64,000 nt of DNA from Alkalibacterium gilvum (GCF_900109085.1 NZ_FNYW01000005.1:24726-88725), one strand, 5' to 3'. Shown: positions 1 to 9,780, numbered from the stretch's first letter. Numbers and translations: made by a program. Notes: generated by a model from the sequence alone, not told the origin.

Positions 1-31
1 TATACCAGGACTTTTTTGCTGCTTAAAAACC

Positions 32-45
32 TGATACCGTTAACA
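32..45. promoter_or_regulatory. cre-like catabolite control site
   Basis: The 14 bases TGATACCGTTAACA match the CcpA operator consensus TGWAARCGYTWNCW at 12 of 14 positions. It lies about 105 bases upstream of an alpha-glucoside operon, where CcpA repression is expected. The promoter itself is not clear. Confidence 0.5.
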
Positions 46-150
46 TTGGAATAGATGTTGAATGAAATACCATTAGTCTTTAAGCTAAGAGTTAATAAAG
101 AAGTTATGAAGTAAGCTAAAAAAAGCAATGCTAAATAGGAGAATGATTAA

Positions 151-1884
151 ATGAAAAAGCAATGGTGGAAGAAGGCTGTGGCGTATCAAATTTACCCTCG
201 CAGTTTTTATGATTCTAATGGTGATGGTGTTGGAGATATTCGCGGCATTATAGAAAAACTTGATTATATAAAAGAACTAGGTATTGATGTTATCTGGGTC
301 AGCCCGATTTATCAATCACCTAATGATGATAATGGTTATGATATCAGTGACTACCATGCCATTATGGATGAATTTGGTACAATGGAAGATTTCGATCAAT
401 TATTGGAAGAAACACACAAACGCGGTATGAAAATCATTATGGATCTTGTTATTAACCATACCTCAGATGAACACGAATGGTTTGTTGAGGCACGCTCCTC
501 CAAGGATAACCCTTATAGGGATTATTATATTTGGCATCCTGGTACGCCAGATAATTCTGATATTAATAATTGGGAATCCATTTTTGGTGGTTCTGTCTGG
601 GAATATGATGAACAATCAAAAGAATACTACATGCACGTGTTCTCAAAGAAGCAACCAGATTTAAATTGGGAAAACAAAGAAGTACGTGAAAAGTTATATG
701 AAATGGTTAACTGGTGGTTAGACAAAGGTATCGATGGCTTCAGAGTCGATGCTATTTCTCATATCAAGAAGAAAAATGGCTTCCCAAATATGCCAAACCC
801 TTTAAATAAAAGATACGTTCCCTCTTTTGAAGGACATATGAATCAAGCAGGGATCGATTTGTTTCTATCGGAGTTTGCTGAACGTACATTGCATAAATAT
901 GATGTCATGACTGTTGGGGAAGCGAATGGGGTAACGATTCAAGATGCAGACAGATGGGTTGATGAAGAAAACGGTTACTTCGATATGATTTTCCAATTTG
1001 AGCATCTAGGCCTTTGGGGAGCAAATAGTGATGGCTTAGATATACACAAGCTTAAAGAAGTTATGACGCGTTGGCAGCATGGACTTGACGGACGAGGTTG
1101 GAATGCCTTGTTTATTGAAAACCATGATTTAGCACGATCGGTTTCTACTTGGGGGAACGATGCTGATTTAAGAAGGACTTCAGCTAAAGCGCTTGCTACT
1201 TTTTATTTCTTTATGCAAGGAACGCCTTTTATTTATCAAGGACAAGAGATTGGAATGACCAATGTTCAATTTGATTCAATTGAAGATTATGATGATGTTG
1301 GCATGAAAAATATGTACCAAGAGGAAATACAAAATGGACAGTCACATGAAGAGATTATGGCTTATATTTGGAAAAACGGACGTGATAATTCACGAACGCC
1401 GATGCAGTGGACAAGTGAGCCGCAAGCTGGCTTCACTACAGGACTTCCATGGATAGGTATAAATGCTAATTATCCGGATATCAACGTTGAACAATCGCTC
1501 AATGATCCTGACTCAATCTATCATTATTACAAAAAAATGATACAGATGAGACGAACAACACCGACACTTATTTATGGACACTATGAACTTATTGCCAAAG
1601 AACATGATCACGTTTACGCCTACCTTAGATCTTATGACAATGTGGTTTACGTCATTATTGTTAACCTTTTTGACCAGTCAACCACCCTTGATTTGTCAGA
1701 AGAGCTTGTCCTTGGCGAAATGAAATTGAGTAATTACAAAGTAAGCGATGAGTCTAATGCAAAAATGATTTTGCGTCCGTACGAAGCTCGCGTTTACAAA
1801 GTAGCTAAGCAAAAAGTATGGCATGATCCGAACTACTATGAACTGGACGAAAAACAAATAGAGAATGGAGGAGAAGAATCATGA
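151..1884 (+). CDS. GH13 alpha-glucosidase (oligo-1,6-glucosidase / maltase family)
   Basis: A cytoplasmic glycoside hydrolase that cleaves the imported alpha-glucoside, releasing glucose units. The 577 residues are full length for the family. The GH13 conserved regions are present: DLVINHTSDEHEW (98-110), GFRVDAI with the nucleophile Asp200, the acid/base Glu257 in VGEAN, and ENHD (323-326). There is no signal peptide. The start has a good AGGAG ribosome site. The stop overlaps the next gene's ATG, so it is cotranslated with a PTS permease. The residue after the nucleophile is Ala rather than the Val typical of strict isomaltases, so the bond preference (alpha-1,4, alpha-1,6 or a phosphorylated sugar) is not settled. 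Confidence 0.9.
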   Translation: MKKQWWKKAVAYQIYPRSFYDSNGDGVGDIRGIIEKLDYIKELGIDVIWVSPIYQSPNDDNGYDISDYHAIMDEFGTMEDFDQLLEETHKRGMKIIMDLVINHTSDEHEWFVEARSSKDNPYRDYYIWHPGTPDNSDINNWESIFGGSVWEYDEQSKEYYMHVFSKKQPDLNWENKEVREKLYEMVNWWLDKGIDGFRVDAISHIKKKNGFPNMPNPLNKRYVPSFEGHMNQAGIDLFLSEFAERTLHKYDVMTVGEANGVTIQDADRWVDEENGYFDMIFQFEHLGLWGANSDGLDIHKLKEVMTRWQHGLDGRGWNALFIENHDLARSVSTWGNDADLRRTSAKALATFYFFMQGTPFIYQGQEIGMTNVQFDSIEDYDDVGMKNMYQEEIQNGQSHEEIMAYIWKNGRDNSRTPMQWTSEPQAGFTTGLPWIGINANYPDINVEQSLNDPDSIYHYYKKMIQMRRTTPTLIYGHYELIAKEHDHVYAYLRSYDNVVYVIIVNLFDQSTTLDLSEELVLGEMKLSNYKVSDESNAKMILRPYEARVYKVAKQKVWHDPNYYELDEKQIENGGEES

Positions 1885-4064
1885 AGAAAATAATGAATTT
1901 TGAATTTTGGCAAAAATTTGGTAAGGCTCTGATGGGAGTTATTGCTGTAATGCCAGCAGCAGGACTGATGATTAGTATTGGTGGGTCAATACCTCTAATT
2001 AATCCTGATTTACAAACATTGGTTGCATTTGGAAGCGTCATAGAAAATATTGGTTGGGCTATTATTGGGAATTTACACATTCTCTTTGCTCTAGCCATTG
2101 GTGGTAGCTGGGCTAAAGATAGAGCCGGTGGTGCATTTGCTGCCGGAATCAGTTTTATTCTGATTAATCGAATTACTGGTGCAATCTTTGGTGTGACGGG
2201 TGATATGCTCGGAGATGAGACAGCTGTTACGAAGACACTATTCGGGACAGAAATTCCTGTTGATGGTTACTTTACGAGTGTTCTTGAAGCACCTGCACTT
2301 AATATGGGCGTTTTTGTTGGGATTATTGCTGGATTTATGGGAGCAATGGCTTTCAATAAATATTATAATTTCAGAAAACTACCGGATGCCTTATCATTCT
2401 TTAACGGAAAGCGCTTTGTTCCCTTTGTCGTTATCCTATGGTCACTAATTGCTTCTGTTGTCTTGGCTTTTGTATGGCCAGTTATTCAAGGTGGAATCAA
2501 TAGCTTTGGTGTCTGGATTGCAGAATCTCAAGATACAGCTCCAGTATTAGCGCCGTTCCTATTCGGTACACTTGAACGTCTACTCTTGCCATTTGGGCTA
2601 CATCATATGCTAACTATACCCATTAACTATACCCCGCTTGGTGGCACATACGAAATTTTGAGTGGTGCTCAAGAAGGTGCATTAGTTTTCGGACAAGACC
2701 CGTTGTGGTTAGCTTGGGCGAGAGATTTAGTTAACTTAGATCAGGCTGGCGATACAAGCACATACCAATATGCTGTTGAGAATTTCATACCGGCCCGATT
2801 TAAAGTCGGACAAATGATTGGTTCTTCTGGTACACTCATGGGATTAGCTTACGCCATGTATAAAAATGTGGATAAAGATAAGCGTAAGGCCTACAAGTCC
2901 ATGTATATTTCAGCTGGACTAGCTGTTTTTCTTACGGGTGTAACAGAGCCATTAGAATTTATGTTTATGTTTGCAGCTATGCCACTTTATGGTGTTTATT
3001 CCGTTGTTCAAGGGCTGGCATTTGCTATGGCAGATCTCGTTCCATTAAGGATACATGCCTTTGGAAATATAGAGTTATTGACACGTACACCACTCGCTTT
3101 GCGTGCGGGATTAGGCTGGGATTTATTTAACTTCATTTGGGTAACCTTACTCTTTGCTGTCGTGATGTATTTTATATCTGACTTTTTAATCAAGAAATTC
3201 AAATATGCAACACCAGGACGTCAAGGTAATTATGAGAGTGCGCAAGAAGAAACAACGTCCTCGGATAATAAAGAAGTAAACGCTGCTCAACAAGTCTATG
3301 ACATTATTCATTTATTAGGTGGAAAAGAGAATATATCCGATGTGGATGCCTGTATGACACGATTACGCATTACAGTGAAGGATACAAATAAAGTCGGTAC
3401 TGAAGCGCACTGGAAAAAAGCAGGCGCAATGGGGCTAGTCCATAAAGAGACTGGTGTTCAGGCTATTTATGGTCCGAAAGCCGATGTACTGAAATCAGAC
3501 ATTATGGATGTTCTAGATTCAAATACGGTTATCCCACCTTCATCTATTAGTGAGGATAATTCAGTCGAAGAGCAACCTGAAACAACCCCAATGGCTGACA
3601 CTACAAAAGTGAGCCCGCAAGATATTTACTCTGTAGCCAATGGACAGCTTCTCCCTATTACAGAAGTCAACGACGCAGTCTTCTCACAGAAAATGATGGG
3701 AGATGGATTCGCAGTTGTTCCTGCTGATAATGCTGTAGTCTCACCTGTTTCTGGAAAGGTGACAAATGTCTTTCCAACAAAACATGCGATTGGCTTAGAG
3801 ACGTCAGAAGGGGTGGAAGTCCTCGTGCACATGGGGATTGATACGGTTGAACTTGAAGGAACTGCTTTTGATGTGAAAGTGAAAGAAGGCGACACGATTG
3901 AAGTAGGTCAGTCCCTTGCTAGAATGTACCGAAATAAGGTTGAAGAAGCAGGAAAAGATACATCAATCCTTGTCGTCTTCACAAACCTTAACGAAACTCA
4001 GACCCTTGAAATAGAAGCTGAGAAAGAGGTTAAAGGGACCGATTATATTGGACGGATAAAGTAA
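1881..4064 (+). CDS. PTS glucose/maltose-family transporter EIICBA
   Basis: A membrane permease that phosphorylates its sugar during import. Order of domains: about ten hydrophobic IIC segments (residues 10-435, with the glucose-class GLHH motif), a IIB domain with phosphorylated Cys491 in DACMTRLRI, and a C-terminal crr-like IIA domain with His635 and His650 in VLVHMGID. All three catalytic residues are present, so it needs only EI and HPr. The four-base overlap with the upstream GH13 gene and the short gap to the next gene make one operon. The IIC resembles maltose/alpha-glucoside permeases (MalT, AglA type), and the neighbouring glucosidase supports an alpha-glucoside substrate. The exact sugar is inferred. 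Confidence 0.9.
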   Translation: MKKIMNFEFWQKFGKALMGVIAVMPAAGLMISIGGSIPLINPDLQTLVAFGSVIENIGWAIIGNLHILFALAIGGSWAKDRAGGAFAAGISFILINRITGAIFGVTGDMLGDETAVTKTLFGTEIPVDGYFTSVLEAPALNMGVFVGIIAGFMGAMAFNKYYNFRKLPDALSFFNGKRFVPFVVILWSLIASVVLAFVWPVIQGGINSFGVWIAESQDTAPVLAPFLFGTLERLLLPFGLHHMLTIPINYTPLGGTYEILSGAQEGALVFGQDPLWLAWARDLVNLDQAGDTSTYQYAVENFIPARFKVGQMIGSSGTLMGLAYAMYKNVDKDKRKAYKSMYISAGLAVFLTGVTEPLEFMFMFAAMPLYGVYSVVQGLAFAMADLVPLRIHAFGNIELLTRTPLALRAGLGWDLFNFIWVTLLFAVVMYFISDFLIKKFKYATPGRQGNYESAQEETTSSDNKEVNAAQQVYDIIHLLGGKENISDVDACMTRLRITVKDTNKVGTEAHWKKAGAMGLVHKETGVQAIYGPKADVLKSDIMDVLDSNTVIPPSSISEDNSVEEQPETTPMADTTKVSPQDIYSVANGQLLPITEVNDAVFSQKMMGDGFAVVPADNAVVSPVSGKVTNVFPTKHAIGLETSEGVEVLVHMGIDTVELEGTAFDVKVKEGDTIEVGQSLARMYRNKVEEAGKDTSILVVFTNLNETQTLEIEAEKEVKGTDYIGRIK

Positions 4065-4085
4065 CTTATTCAAGGAGAGTGCAAG

Positions 4086-4931
4086 ATGAAGGTCTTGACC
4101 CTAAATACCCATGCATGGATGGAAGAAGAATCTTATGATAAAATCGAAAAAATTATTGATAGAATACTAGCAAAAGATTATACATTTATAGCGCTCCAAG
4201 AAATCAATCAGTCGATAGAGGCGGAAGAAGTGGAGGACCCAGGATTTATACAGCCTGAAGGCGATGATCCTGGTATCCGTATTAAAGCTGATAATTTTGC
4301 CTTGCTCATTGTAAAAGGATTAAGAGAAAGAGGCTTAAACTATTACTGGAGTTGGACAGCGAATCATATCGGATACGATAAGTATGATGAAGGCGTAGCA
4401 CTACTCTCTCAGACCCCCTATACTGCAGAGAGTTTGCGAGTCTCTAATAGTGATGACTATACCCATCACTATACAAGGCGTGTTTTAAAGGCCGCGACTA
4501 GGGTGAATGGGAATCGTTGGAATATACTCTCATGTCACTATTCTTGGTGGAAAGATGGAAAAGGTCGTGAGCTATTTAAGAGTGAATGGGATAGAACGAG
4601 AACCCTGTTGGAAGATGATGATAAAACAAGTCACTTAATTATGGGAGATTTCAATAATGAGGCCACTTTGGCTGGTGAAGGGTATAACTACATTAATATG
4701 ACCACACCATTCCTATCAGATACTTACACTGAAGCCGAGAAAAAGGTTGGAGAAGCGACAGTGATAAGTGCCATTGATGGATGGGAGGGTCATGCGGATG
4801 AAAAACGGATCGATTATATTTTCACCGATAATAGAAAACATATCGACACATATCGTGTAGTTTTTGACAATGAAAATGGCCCCATAGTCAGTGATCATTT
4901 TGGTGTTGAAGTGGAACTGACCGAAAAATAA
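4086..4931 (+). CDS. endonuclease/exonuclease/phosphatase-fold protein
   Basis: A 281-residue metal-dependent phosphodiesterase-fold protein. Visible signatures: LTLNTHAW at the N terminus, LQEIN with the metal-binding Glu, SCHYSWW, the GDFNNEA metal/catalytic loop, RIDYIF and the terminal SDHFGV His. All are typical of the EEP (exonuclease III/sphingomyelinase) superfamily. It has no signal peptide. It is the last gene of the alpha-glucoside operon, with an AAGGAGAG ribosome site and a terminator right after it. Homologues often sit beside PTS operons in Lactobacillales; their substrate is not established, so none is assigned. Confidence 0.8.
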   Translation: MKVLTLNTHAWMEEESYDKIEKIIDRILAKDYTFIALQEINQSIEAEEVEDPGFIQPEGDDPGIRIKADNFALLIVKGLRERGLNYYWSWTANHIGYDKYDEGVALLSQTPYTAESLRVSNSDDYTHHYTRRVLKAATRVNGNRWNILSCHYSWWKDGKGRELFKSEWDRTRTLLEDDDKTSHLIMGDFNNEATLAGEGYNYINMTTPFLSDTYTEAEKKVGEATVISAIDGWEGHADEKRIDYIFTDNRKHIDTYRVVFDNENGPIVSDHFGVEVELTEK

Positions 4932-4950
4932 CAAACACTATAGATAGTTA

Positions 4951-4991
4951 AAGCCTGCAGTAGCCTTATTGGTCTACATGCAGGCTTTTTT
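4951..4991 (+). terminator. rho-independent terminator of the alpha-glucoside operon
   Basis: The stem AGCCTGCA/TGCAGGCT, extended by TAG/CTA, is followed by six T residues. Confidence 0.9.
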
Positions 4992-5180
4992 CAATGGGGA
5001 AAAGAGAATAGTGAAAATATTGAACCGCTTTTTTTTGAAAGAAAATCTAGTCCTTAAGACGTATTTACTCTGAAATAGCTTGTGTTATACTAAATATGTA
5101 GAAAATTAATGTAAAAAGTCATAAGGTGACTGTAGTCTAATATAAATAAAACGCTAGTTACACTGAAAGGAAGTTGGATA

Positions 5181-5465
5181 ATGAAACTTCATAAAAAACA
5201 GAGAAAAACACCGCTATCTAAAATTAAATCATTAGCACTCTCCCTTTTTGATGCAAAAGTAGAAACAAAAAGGAAAGTGATGGTTGCTGGAATTATTTTG
5301 TATATTTTGAGTCCCGTTGATATTATTCCGGACTTTATTCCAATGGTCGGCTATGCTGATGATGTTATTCTGCCTATTCTTTTATTGGTTGCAGAAAGAT
5401 TGCTCTCAAATGATGAAGAAGCGGAACCCGTTCGAGTGAGAAAAGAAGCTGAAAAAGTCGATTAA
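5181..5465 (+). CDS. YkvA-like DUF1232 membrane protein
   Basis: A 94-residue protein with the DUF1232 signature YILSPVDIIPDFIPMVGYAD at about residues 43-62, followed by a hydrophobic segment (DVILPILLLVAERLL). The family is widespread in bacteria, is thought to be membrane associated, and has no proven function. The AAAGGAAG ribosome site is well spaced. It is monocistronic, with its own terminator just downstream. Confidence 0.85.
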   Translation: MKLHKKQRKTPLSKIKSLALSLFDAKVETKRKVMVAGIILYILSPVDIIPDFIPMVGYADDVILPILLLVAERLLSNDEEAEPVRVRKEAEKVD

Positions 5466-5478
5466 TCAATTGGTTAAG

Positions 5479-5504
5479 CCTCTTCTAATGAAGAGGATTT
5501 TTTT
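5479..5504 (+). terminator. terminator after the YkvA-like gene
   Basis: The stem CCTCTTC/GAAGAGG with a TAAT loop is followed by a run of T. Confidence 0.85.
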
Positions 5505-5561
5505 ATACCCTTCAATGAGCGAGGCAAGTAAAAGGTAATCTTGGTGCTATTTATCTATAAC

Positions 5562-5610
5562 AAAAAAACAAGAACCATACTGAGTTACCCAGATATGGAT
5601 CTTGTTTTTT
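5562..5610 (-). terminator. terminator of the DsbA-family gene
   Basis: A near-perfect stem (AACAAGAxCCAT/ATGGxTCTTGTT). The T-run is on the minus strand, downstream of the DsbA-like gene, and there is also one on plus, so it may act in both directions. Confidence 0.8.
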
Positions 5611-5624
5611 CTATCGTGTCTAAT

Positions 5625-6332
5625 TTAAATTGGGCAAGAGCCATCTTCACAAGTCTCGCCGTTTTTGTTGCCAACCATTTGTAGGTCAGGTTTGATTTCA
5701 AGTTCTGCTGCTATTTTTTTCAATGTATCCTGAAAAACTTCTTGCGGTTGAGCACCGGATATCGCATATTTTCTTTCAAAGACAAAGAATGGCACACCCT
5801 GGACACCGACAGCTCTCGCTTCTTGGATATCTTTGGTGACATCACCGTCATATTGGTTGCTTGAAAGAACGTTTTTGGCATCTTCACGAGATAGGCCGAT
5901 TTTTTCAGCAATATCTAACAAGACATTGTCATCGTTTAATGCAAGATTATGAGTGAAATGAGCGGCTAATAAGGCTTCATCTGCCTCAGCACCTTTTCCT
6001 TGAGTTTCAGCGAACTTTGCTAATCTGTGAGCTTTTCTGGTGTTCGCACTAGTCATTTTTTCAAAATCGTAACTTAAACCAACTGACTCAGCTCGTGCTG
6101 TAATGGATGAATACATACCTTCAACCTGTGCCTCAGACAATCCTTTTTTCTTAGCAAATGCTTCTTTAACCTTCGAATTATCTACAGTAGAGGCTGTAGG
6201 ATCCAACTCATATGCCTTGAATGCCACATCAACTTTACCGGCTAAGCCCGTTTCTTTGAGAGCCTGTTCTAGCTCTCTCTTTCCAATATAACAAAATGGA
6301 CAAACATAATCGGACCATACTTCAATTTTCAT
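5625..6332 (-). CDS. DsbA-family (FrnE-like) thiol oxidoreductase
   Basis: A 235-residue cytoplasmic thioredoxin-fold oxidoreductase of the DsbA/FrnE (2-hydroxychromene-2-carboxylate isomerase-like) type. The redox motif CPFC is at residues 11-14 in VWSDYVCPFCYIGKREL, and the cis-proline loop GVQGVPFFVF is near residue 180. It ends in CEDGSCPI, so it carries a second C-terminal Cys pair, a feature of FrnE-like proteins that may relay redox or bind metal. There is no signal peptide. It is monocistronic, and a role in disulfide or polyketide-like chemistry cannot be told from sequence. Confidence 0.85.
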   Translation of the reverse strand: MKIEVWSDYVCPFCYIGKRELEQALKETGLAGKVDVAFKAYELDPTASTVDNSKVKEAFAKKKGLSEAQVEGMYSSITARAESVGLSYDFEKMTSANTRKAHRLAKFAETQGKGAEADEALLAAHFTHNLALNDDNVLLDIAEKIGLSREDAKNVLSSNQYDGDVTKDIQEARAVGVQGVPFFVFERKYAISGAQPQEVFQDTLKKIAAELEIKPDLQMVGNKNGETCEDGSCPI

Positions 6333-6403
6333 TCTGATTCATCACTTCGCTTCCTAAAAGTAAGTTAGATACACTATACCAAGAGTATGTCAAAAGTACA
6401 AAC

Positions 6404-6442
6404 AAAAAACACCTCACGATAAGTTATTATCTTGAGGTGTTT
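6404..6442 (-). terminator. terminator of the antiporter gene
   Basis: The stem ACACCTCA/TGAGGTGT lies downstream of the minus-strand antiporter gene, and the minus-strand T-run corresponds to AAAAAA at 6404-6409. Confidence 0.75.
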
Positions 6443-6517
6443 CATCTTAGTAAGTGCTTACTTATAAACTAAACGCATGTAAACTAGAACCGAGTAAGCT
6501 ATAGTGGAAGAGTAGCT

Positions 6518-7747
6518 CTACGTTTCAGAGTGATCCACTTTTTTTAAGAAGCGGGAGAGTGGGTAAACACCGGCACTTTGAAATATGAAAGAAAATAAGG
6601 TGGTAATAAAAGCGACAGATATCAAAAAGACACTATTATCAATTGTAAGAGTACTTTCAGCCCAAAGAATTAATACGACAGACATCGTCCCTTTTATGCC
6701 AGCCCATGATAAAAGGAAAAGACCTGAGTTTAAATGTTCGAACTTTCTTCTCCAAGAAGGCACGACCAAGAGGGTACTTCCCAAAACAAGAAAGCGAGCA
6801 AGGATGGAAAGAACAAAAAATATCGTGGCAGTAATCCAAATAATTGGTTTTTGAAAATGAATATAGTGAACAGATTGAATCCCAATAAAGAGAAACAAGA
6901 TTGATGATAAGGTTGGTTCAACCACATTCCAAAAGCCACCCAATGAGTCGCGAAACTCATCTTCTTTTTCATCATGCTTGGAAAAAGCAAATGAAAGTAG
7001 AATACCAGACACAACGGTAGCTAACACCCCAGAGGCATTCACCATTTCTGCTAAAGTAAAGCCACCATAAGCGATTAGAATACTTAGTATAACCTGATAT
7101 TCATGGTGAGACGTAATATGTATAGCCTGGCTGAGGATCCAACCGAAAACAAGGCCAATACCTATTCCACCAAGAGAAACATAAGTAAAACTTTCCAGAA
7201 AATTAAGAGCAGAAAAACTGTTACCCGATTGAACCATCGATAAAAGGATAGTAAAAATAACAATACTGGTTCCGTCATTAACAAGTGACTCGCCTTCAAC
7301 GATATCAGAAACTTCTTCAGAGCCTCCGCTGCCTTTCAATATTGAAACAACTGAAACAGGATCAGTGGGAACGAGAATGGCCGCAAGAAGAAAAGAAACA
7401 CTCCACGACAAAGGTTCGAAAAAAGAGCTGACCCAATAGACTCCCGTACCTAGAAGTAAGACAGTTGCTAGCATTCCTAATGTACTAAACGTTAGAATGA
7501 TGCCGGCATTTTTCTTTAGGGCCTGAGCAGAAAACTGGTAGGCAGAAACAAATATAAGCCCAGGAATAAAGATGTCATACAATACATCATGCGAAACTGA
7601 AAAATCAGAGAAAAGCGATAAGGAAGATAAAGCCATCCCTACAAGTACTAAAACAACGGGAACCGGGAAAAACTTTTTATTAATGTCGATAATAAAGACG
7701 ATAACGCTAACTAGCAAAAGAACTAAAACTTGGTTTAATAAAACCAT
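6518..7747 (-). CDS. CPA1-family Na+(K+)/H+ antiporter
   Basis: A 409-residue integral membrane protein with about twelve hydrophobic segments. It has the CPA1 core motif LVPTDPVSVVSIL (around residues 125-137) and EGESLVNDGTSIV (about 150-162), where the Asp of NDG is the ion-binding residue. It exchanges cations for protons at the membrane, so it acts in pH or salt homeostasis. The length fits short NhaP-type members without the large C-terminal domain. Its terminator is at 6404-6442. Ion preference cannot be decided from sequence. Confidence 0.9.
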   Translation of the reverse strand: MVLLNQVLVLLLVSVIVFIIDINKKFFPVPVVLVLVGMALSSLSLFSDFSVSHDVLYDIFIPGLIFVSAYQFSAQALKKNAGIILTFSTLGMLATVLLLGTGVYWVSSFFEPLSWSVSFLLAAILVPTDPVSVVSILKGSGGSEEVSDIVEGESLVNDGTSIVIFTILLSMVQSGNSFSALNFLESFTYVSLGGIGIGLVFGWILSQAIHITSHHEYQVILSILIAYGGFTLAEMVNASGVLATVVSGILLSFAFSKHDEKEDEFRDSLGGFWNVVEPTLSSILFLFIGIQSVHYIHFQKPIIWITATIFFVLSILARFLVLGSTLLVVPSWRRKFEHLNSGLFLLSWAGIKGTMSVVLILWAESTLTIDNSVFLISVAFITTLFSFIFQSAGVYPLSRFLKKVDHSET

Positions 7748-7876
7748 CGTACAATAACCTCACTTTCAAAATATAAATAATATGTTTATTTACAGAATAG
7801 CAAATATAGCTGATGAATTGAAATGAAGAGTCATTTTGGAGGGGGATAGTTTCAGGCGTAATAAAAAATGATAAGA

Positions 7877-7914
7877 AAAAAGTGATCGACCATATAGATG
7901 TCCGATCACTTTAC
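7877..7914 (-). terminator. terminator of the formate/nitrite channel gene
   Basis: The stem AAAGTGATCG/CGATCACTTT with a minus-strand T-run lies just downstream of the minus-strand gene. Confidence 0.85.
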
Positions 7915-7943
7915 GATTCAATTTTAAAAAATGAGCTGATAAA

Positions 7944-8744
7944 TTAATCTTGGTAGACAGGACTTTTACGATTGAGCCATGAATATGACAAACCAATAAT
8001 CAGTCCACCACCTACGAAGTTACCTAAGCCAGCAAACAGGAAATTGGTTAGTACGCCTGAGATAGTCATTCCTACAATGGGACTGTTTGCTGAGAAATAA
8101 GCCAGCGGAAATGATGAGAAGTTGGCTATTAAGTGTTCAAAGCCTAAGAAAGCAAAAATAAAAATAATAAATACCATGGCAATAACTTTTCCAGCATCGT
8201 CCTTCATTCTTATTGTGCTAAAAACAGCCGTATTCACAATGACATTTGCAAGGATTCCTTCAGTGAAAATTTGAAGGGGAGTTTTGCCTAATTTACCTTC
8301 GATGGCACTAAATAAAAAGTGATCAGCAGGCAAGTCTTGGAAAATCGATGTTAAAGAGACAAGATAACTAAAAATGATACCGCCAATTAAATTGAAGAAT
8401 AAACAAGTGAAAAGTAGAATAAGTGCATTTTTAAATGATAAAAACTTTCTATGAACAGCAACAGTGGTATACATCATGTTAGATGTTCCAAGCTCCGCAT
8501 TCATATAGATAATCATGATCAAAGACCAGCTGAACATAAAGGAATATAAAAATTTCCCAGATCCCGGCATCGCGCCCTCAGCATATTGAGCAGTAATCAC
8601 AGCGATTGATGTTCCAAGAGTTAAAAATAATGTCGCAAGCATGGCTCGCATACCATATCCCATAACACTTGCATCAAGCAGATGTTTTTTCTTTTCGATA
8701 CTTTTTTCAAGACTATAAAAGAGTCCCCTATAATTTGCATCCAT
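7944..8744 (-). CDS. formate/nitrite transporter (FNT) family channel
   Basis: A 266-residue membrane protein with six predicted helices and FNT features: the N-terminal KKKHLLDASVMGYGMRA segment, GTSNMMYTT and NLIGGIIFSYLV in the re-entrant half-helix regions, and a GGGLIIGLSYSWL C terminus. FNT proteins form pentameric channels for formate, nitrite, lactate or hydrosulfide. Formate is the likely cargo in a fermentative lactic acid bacterium, because no nitrite-reducing gene is near. The well-placed ribosome site GGATGG precedes ATG, and the gene stands alone with its own terminator. Confidence 0.85.
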   Translation of the reverse strand: MDANYRGLFYSLEKSIEKKKHLLDASVMGYGMRAMLATLFLTLGTSIAVITAQYAEGAMPGSGKFLYSFMFSWSLIMIIYMNAELGTSNMMYTTVAVHRKFLSFKNALILLFTCLFFNLIGGIIFSYLVSLTSIFQDLPADHFLFSAIEGKLGKTPLQIFTEGILANVIVNTAVFSTIRMKDDAGKVIAMVFIIFIFAFLGFEHLIANFSSFPLAYFSANSPIVGMTISGVLTNFLFAGLGNFVGGGLIIGLSYSWLNRKSPVYQD

Positions 8745-8989
8745 AACGATTCCATCCTTTTTGTTAAGTTTTACACAATATTTATATCATACACCTATAC
8801 CAAACATTTTTAAATGGAAAAGTGAAAAAAATTTCATTTTTTTTTATCTTTTTTTTTATAATTAATATACGACTTAAATTTATCTATATAAGAACATAGT
8901 GTTCTTTCTTTTTATCATCTAGTATTAAAGGTATACTATATGAAGAAATTGATTACTAAAAAGATAAATCACAGAAAGGTGCTAAAAAA

Positions 8990-9505
8990 ATGAATAATAA
9001 TGATCGGTTGGTGCGACTGCGTTACGCATTAGATATAAAAGATTCAGAAATGACAGAAATTTTTAAACTTGGGGAATCTAATCTTTCCATTGGAGACGTG
9101 CGTTATCTTCTTTCCAGAGAAAGCGAAAATGAAGTAGAGGACGATGAATTTACAGAGAATCACTATAAAAAAGAATGCAGTAATCGCTTGTTTGAATCAT
9201 TCTTGAATGGTCTGATTGTTTATAAAAGAGGGCGTCAAATGACAAAGACAGGTGAGCCAGTTAAGATGACTCATGCTTTGAAGCATGACAAGGACGTCAA
9301 CAATATCTTGCTTAAAAAGGTTAAAGTAGCCCTGAAATTGACGAATGAAGACATGCTCGATATTCTTGAAGAAGCTGACGTATATATTTCAAAAGGTGAA
9401 TTGAGTGCTGTTTTGAGAAAGGAAGATCACCGAAACTATCAGGAGTGCGGCGAAAGATATGCACGGAATTTCCTTAAAGGCTTGGTAATAGAATATCGAG
9501 GGTAA
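8990..9505 (+). CDS. DUF1456 (YehS-like) protein
   Basis: A 171-residue soluble protein made of two related halves (about 4-78 and 95-165). Each half has the DUF1456 pattern of an LRYALD/LKLTNEDM helix followed by L-(S/R)-E and an FLxGLVxxxRG terminus. The family (E. coli YehS) has no proven function. The ribosome site AGAAAGG is well spaced, and a TATACT -10-like box lies at about 8932. It is followed by 275 bases that hold the next gene's control region. Confidence 0.85.
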   Translation: MNNNDRLVRLRYALDIKDSEMTEIFKLGESNLSIGDVRYLLSRESENEVEDDEFTENHYKKECSNRLFESFLNGLIVYKRGRQMTKTGEPVKMTHALKHDKDVNNILLKKVKVALKLTNEDMLDILEEADVYISKGELSAVLRKEDHRNYQECGERYARNFLKGLVIEYRG

Positions 9506-9643
9506 GCATATAGTAAAAATAAATAAGCAGTAAAAAGTTCCTCATTATGTCGTGTATATTTAGATTGACTAAGTGAAATGGTATGGACTTTACGAAAAAA
9601 TATTTGTGGGGTTAATTTTGTCCAAAATTTGTCTAAATGAAAG

Positions 9644-9660
9644 TGTAATATAACTGTAAT
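9644..9660 (+). promoter_or_regulatory. WalR (YycF) binding site
   Basis: Two direct TGTAAT hexamers are separated by five bases, exactly matching the published WalR consensus TGTWAH-N5-TGTWAH. It lies about 120 bases upstream of a secreted peptidoglycan hydrolase, the classic WalKR target class. Confidence 0.8.
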
Positions 9661-9780
9661 CAGCTATTGTTTTTATACTATCCGTAAGAGTGGTACTATT
9701 AATCTAACGTTGAATAATAGTCGAATGATAAATGCATGATAAATGACACGTAAAAATACTGACATGATGGAGGAAATCAC

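Noticed and set aside
8891..8905. AGAACATAGTGTTCT palindrome that could be a LexA box.
   Set aside because: The GAAC and GTTC arms are five bases apart, not four, and the nearby genes (DUF1456, formate channel) are not SOS type.
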